A stretch of 6,863 nt of DNA from SG8-40 sp035528435 (lineage in GTDB: Bacteria > Pseudomonadota > Gammaproteobacteria > Burkholderiales > Eutrophovitaceae), in assembly GCA_035528435.1 (NCBI GenBank), contig DATKYN010000192.1, positions 1 to 6,863 of the forward strand, given 5' to 3'. The notes beneath the pieces were generated by a model. That model saw only the letters and a program-made list of their open reading frames with translations. It had not been told where the DNA came from and ran no database searches. Position 1 is the stretch's first letter. The number at the start of each line of letters is the position of its first letter. A program made the translations under genes and the position numbers. Shown piece by piece: positions 4,937 through 6,863 of the stretch.

Positions 4937-6863
4937 AGAGTGCTGATTCCAGACGCACTACACTGCGTGCATCCTTTAATGACTCTCCCTGCACCAGCAG
5001 CATGTCTTCTGCGCGCTCGCCGAGCGTATTGATTTTAGCCATAAAGATGCTGATCTGATAACTCGCGAGCACCAGTGCGATGCGGTAAAGCAATCCCGGG
5101 CGATCACCAGCAACAATATTTAAATAGTAGAACTGCGCGCGGTCATCCGGCCGGACAGCGACTTCGGGTGAAATCGGAAAATTACGCAGCTGACGCGACA
5201 TGCGTCCGTTGCTGGGAGACGGCATGTCCGTGCGCTTGAGCCAGATCGGCAATTCGTGTTCGACGTAGCGAATCATGTCCCGGTAGTGAATGCCTGGATC
5301 GCCGGTGGTCATGACCTGAAATGTGTCGAGTGCGTAATTGTGCCGGGTGGTATAGATTTTTGCCTCGACAATATCGAAGTTGGTTTTCTCGAAGAATCCG
5401 CAGATTTTTGCAAACATCAAATTCTCGTCAGCCGCGTAAATCATCACCTGCAGACCTTCACCCACCTGAGACAGGCGCGCCTTGACAACCGGTGATGGCG
5501 TGTCCTCCAGGTAGCCAAGCATGCGGGTATGCCAGGCGATGTCCTGCTCATCGTGGCGGAGAAAATAGCTGTCGTCGAGCTTCTTCCAGAGGGATTCGTG
5601 TGCATCATCAGCAATGGCGTAAGCTCGTAATCGTTCCAGTGCCCGTTGATGCTTCGAGGCCAGAACGCGATCATGGGACACCGCACCATGTTCGATGTGT
5701 CGACGGGTCGTATGAAACAGATCTTCCAGTAATTTTGCCTTCCATGCATTCCAGACCTTTGGGCTCGTGCCACGCACATCTGCCACGGTAAGCAGATATA
5801 GGGCGACAAGCCTCTGCTCGGTCTTGACTTCACCTGCGAACGCAGCAATTACAGCGGGATCGGACAAGTCGTGTTTCTGCGCCACTGAGGACATGTATAA
5901 ATGCTTCTCGACCAGCCAGACCACCAGCTCCGTGTCCTGTTCGCTGAGACCGTGGCGCGCACAGAATCGCCTGGCATCCTTCATTCCCAGCTGGGAATGG
6001 TCGCCGCCTCGTCCCTTGGCAATGTCGTGATAGAGCCCGGCGATATACAGCAGTTCAGGGACTTCGAACTCGGAAATCAGGCGACTGCACAAGGGGTATT
6101 CGTGCGCCATTTCGGGCACTGCGAAGCGGCGCAGGTTTCGCACCACCATCAGAATGTGCGCATCCACCGTGTAGACGTGGAACAGATCGTGTTGCATTTG
6201 TCCGACAATGCGGCCGAACTCGGGCAGGTATCTTCCCAGCACACCGTACTCATTCATGCGGCGCAGGGTATGGGTCAGCCCGGAGGGCAGTCGCAGGATC
6301 TCCATGAATTGCGCGCGATGTTCCTTGCTGCGCCGAAATGCCGAGTCTATGAGATCACGTGCATGCCATAGTCCGCGCATTGTTCCGGCACCCAGGCCCT
6401 TGACCTCCGGGTGTGTTTGCCAGAGCAGAAAAATGCCGAGGATCGCAGACGGATATTTCTGAAACACACCAGTGCCTCGCGCCTCCAGCAATTCCCCCCG
6501 GATCTGGAATTGTTTGTTCACCATGACAGGGGGTCTTGGCACTTGCGGGAAAATCCGCAAGCGCAAATTCTGCAGGATCGTCCTGTTGAGCAACTTGACC
6601 GACTTGGCAGTTGTGTAGAACTGTTGCATCAGTTGCTCGCTGGCCCGCTTTGCCGAAGTGCTTTTCAGACCGTATTCGGTCGCAAGCGCACTCTGGAAAT
6701 CGAATATCAGCCTGTCTTCACGACGCTTGGCCAGATAGTGCAGCCTGATGCGCAATCCTGCCAGCACACGCTCATTGCGGCGCAACTGGCGGGCCTCAAC
6801 ATGCGTCAGAATGCGCTGTTGCGTCAATTCTTTCCAGTTGGTGCCCAGCCCGGCGGCACTCGA
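4908..6863 (-). CDS. glnD: [Protein-PII] uridylyltransferase/uridylyl-removing enzyme GlnD, 5' truncated
   Basis: Nitrogen sensor: it uridylylates PII (GlnB/GlnK) when glutamine is low and deuridylylates it when glutamine is high, thereby steering glutamine synthetase adenylylation and NtrBC; cytoplasmic. The frame stays open to the right edge, so the gene is cut by the window, not broken. A TTG-initiated start at 6827 would be internal. The visible 651 residues hold the end of the nucleotidyltransferase region (LAKRREDRLIFDFQ), then the linker domain. The HD domain (uridylyl-removing activity) has LYHDIAKGRGGDHS, its HD pair encoded at 6024-6029 (visible residues 279-280). Two glutamine-sensing ACT domains lie at about visible residues 470-520 and 575-645 (GDRPGLLYRIA). 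By comparison with E. coli (890 residues), about 235 N-terminal residues with the catalytic GS/DxD motif are missing. It converges on def, 24 bp away; the stop is TAG (4910-4908). Confidence 0.96.
   Translation of the reverse strand, partial: SSAAGLGTNWKELTQQRILTHVEARQLRRNERVLAGLRIRLHYLAKRREDRLIFDFQSALATEYGLKSTSAKRASEQLMQQFYTTAKSVKLLNRTILQNLRLRIFPQVPRPPVMVNKQFQIRGELLEARGTGVFQKYPSAILGIFLLWQTHPEVKGLGAGTMRGLWHARDLIDSAFRRSKEHRAQFMEILRLPSGLTHTLRRMNEYGVLGRYLPEFGRIVGQMQHDLFHVYTVDAHILMVVRNLRRFAVPEMAHEYPLCSRLISEFEVPELLYIAGLYHDIAKGRGGDHSQLGMKDARRFCARHGLSEQDTELVVWLVEKHLYMSSVAQKHDLSDPAVIAAFAGEVKTEQRLVALYLLTVADVRGTSPKVWNAWKAKLLEDLFHTTRRHIEHGAVSHDRVLASKHQRALERLRAYAIADDAHESLWKKLDDSYFLRHDEQDIAWHTRMLGYLEDTPSPVVKARLSQVGEGLQVMIYAADENLMFAKICGFFEKTNFDIVEAKIYTTRHNYALDTFQVMTTGDPGIHYRDMIRYVEHELPIWLKRTDMPSPSNGRMSRQLRNFPISPEVAVRPDDRAQFYYLNIVAGDRPGLLYRIALVLASYQISIFMAKINTLGERAEDMLLVQGESLKDARSVVRLESALFQALQAKTQ
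5982..5999. repeat. Perfect 18-bp palindrome inside glnD
   Basis: CATTCCCAGCTGGGAATG is identical on both strands with no spacer. It encodes HSQLGM just after the HD motif of GlnD, where HS-x-LG is conserved, so the protein accounts for part of it. As DNA it would suit a dimeric DNA-binding protein; as RNA it could form a hairpin only by opening the centre. Nothing nearby resembles a promoter, so no role is assigned. Confidence 0.5.

Noticed and set aside
5117..5126. AT-rich TATTTAAATA palindrome in glnD, promoter-like at first sight
   Set aside because: It encodes YYLNI at the start of the second ACT domain. There is no paired -35 element and no gene start downstream.
4908..6827. glnD as a naturally truncated 639-residue protein starting at TTG 6827
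   Set aside because: The frame continues without a stop to the window edge with GlnD-like residues, so the missing N-terminus is an artefact of the window boundary.

Overview
The window is an ordinary, densely packed stretch of a proteobacterial core genome, moderately GC-rich by eye. Most of its gene set points to a gammaproteobacterium: an NAD+-dependent DNA ligase, a 6-oxopurine-type methylthioinosine phosphorylase of the kind known from Pseudomonas, and a GlnD nitrogen sensor. I see no mobile element, CRISPR array, tRNA, rRNA, phage gene or defence system, and no credible undescribed multi-gene system.

Left part (1-4883, + strand). Six reading frames lie head to tail with almost no spacing. 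They are the last 32 codons of an unidentified upstream gene (zipA is a guess from gene order only), ligA, galU, hpt, a methylthioinosine/methylthioadenosine phosphorylase and def. The junctions are a 1-nt overlap (TGATG), a 4-nt overlap (TTGA, with galU starting on TTG), gaps of 15 and 24 nt, and an 11-nt overlap. No promoter or terminator is visible inside the series, so it is most simply read as one translationally coupled transcript whose promoter lies left of the window. The most meaningful pairing is hpt with the phosphorylase. The phosphorylase should release hypoxanthine from 5'-methylthioinosine, and Hpt converts hypoxanthine to IMP, so together they recover the purine of polyamine- and quorum-signal-derived methylthioadenosine.

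Right part (4908-6863, - strand). glnD, the bifunctional PII uridylyltransferase/uridylyl-removing enzyme, converges on def across a 24-nt gap. Its 5' end lies beyond the right edge of the window: 651 C-terminal residues (late nucleotidyltransferase region, HD domain, two ACT domains) are present and roughly 235 N-terminal residues are missing. The def/glnD junction holds two inverted repeats but no T-tract.

There is no gene-free stretch longer than about 25 nt. The less expected sequence features are two long perfect dyads buried in coding sequence (a 10-bp stem near the galU 3' end and an 18-bp palindrome in glnD), plus several start-codon and coupling details.
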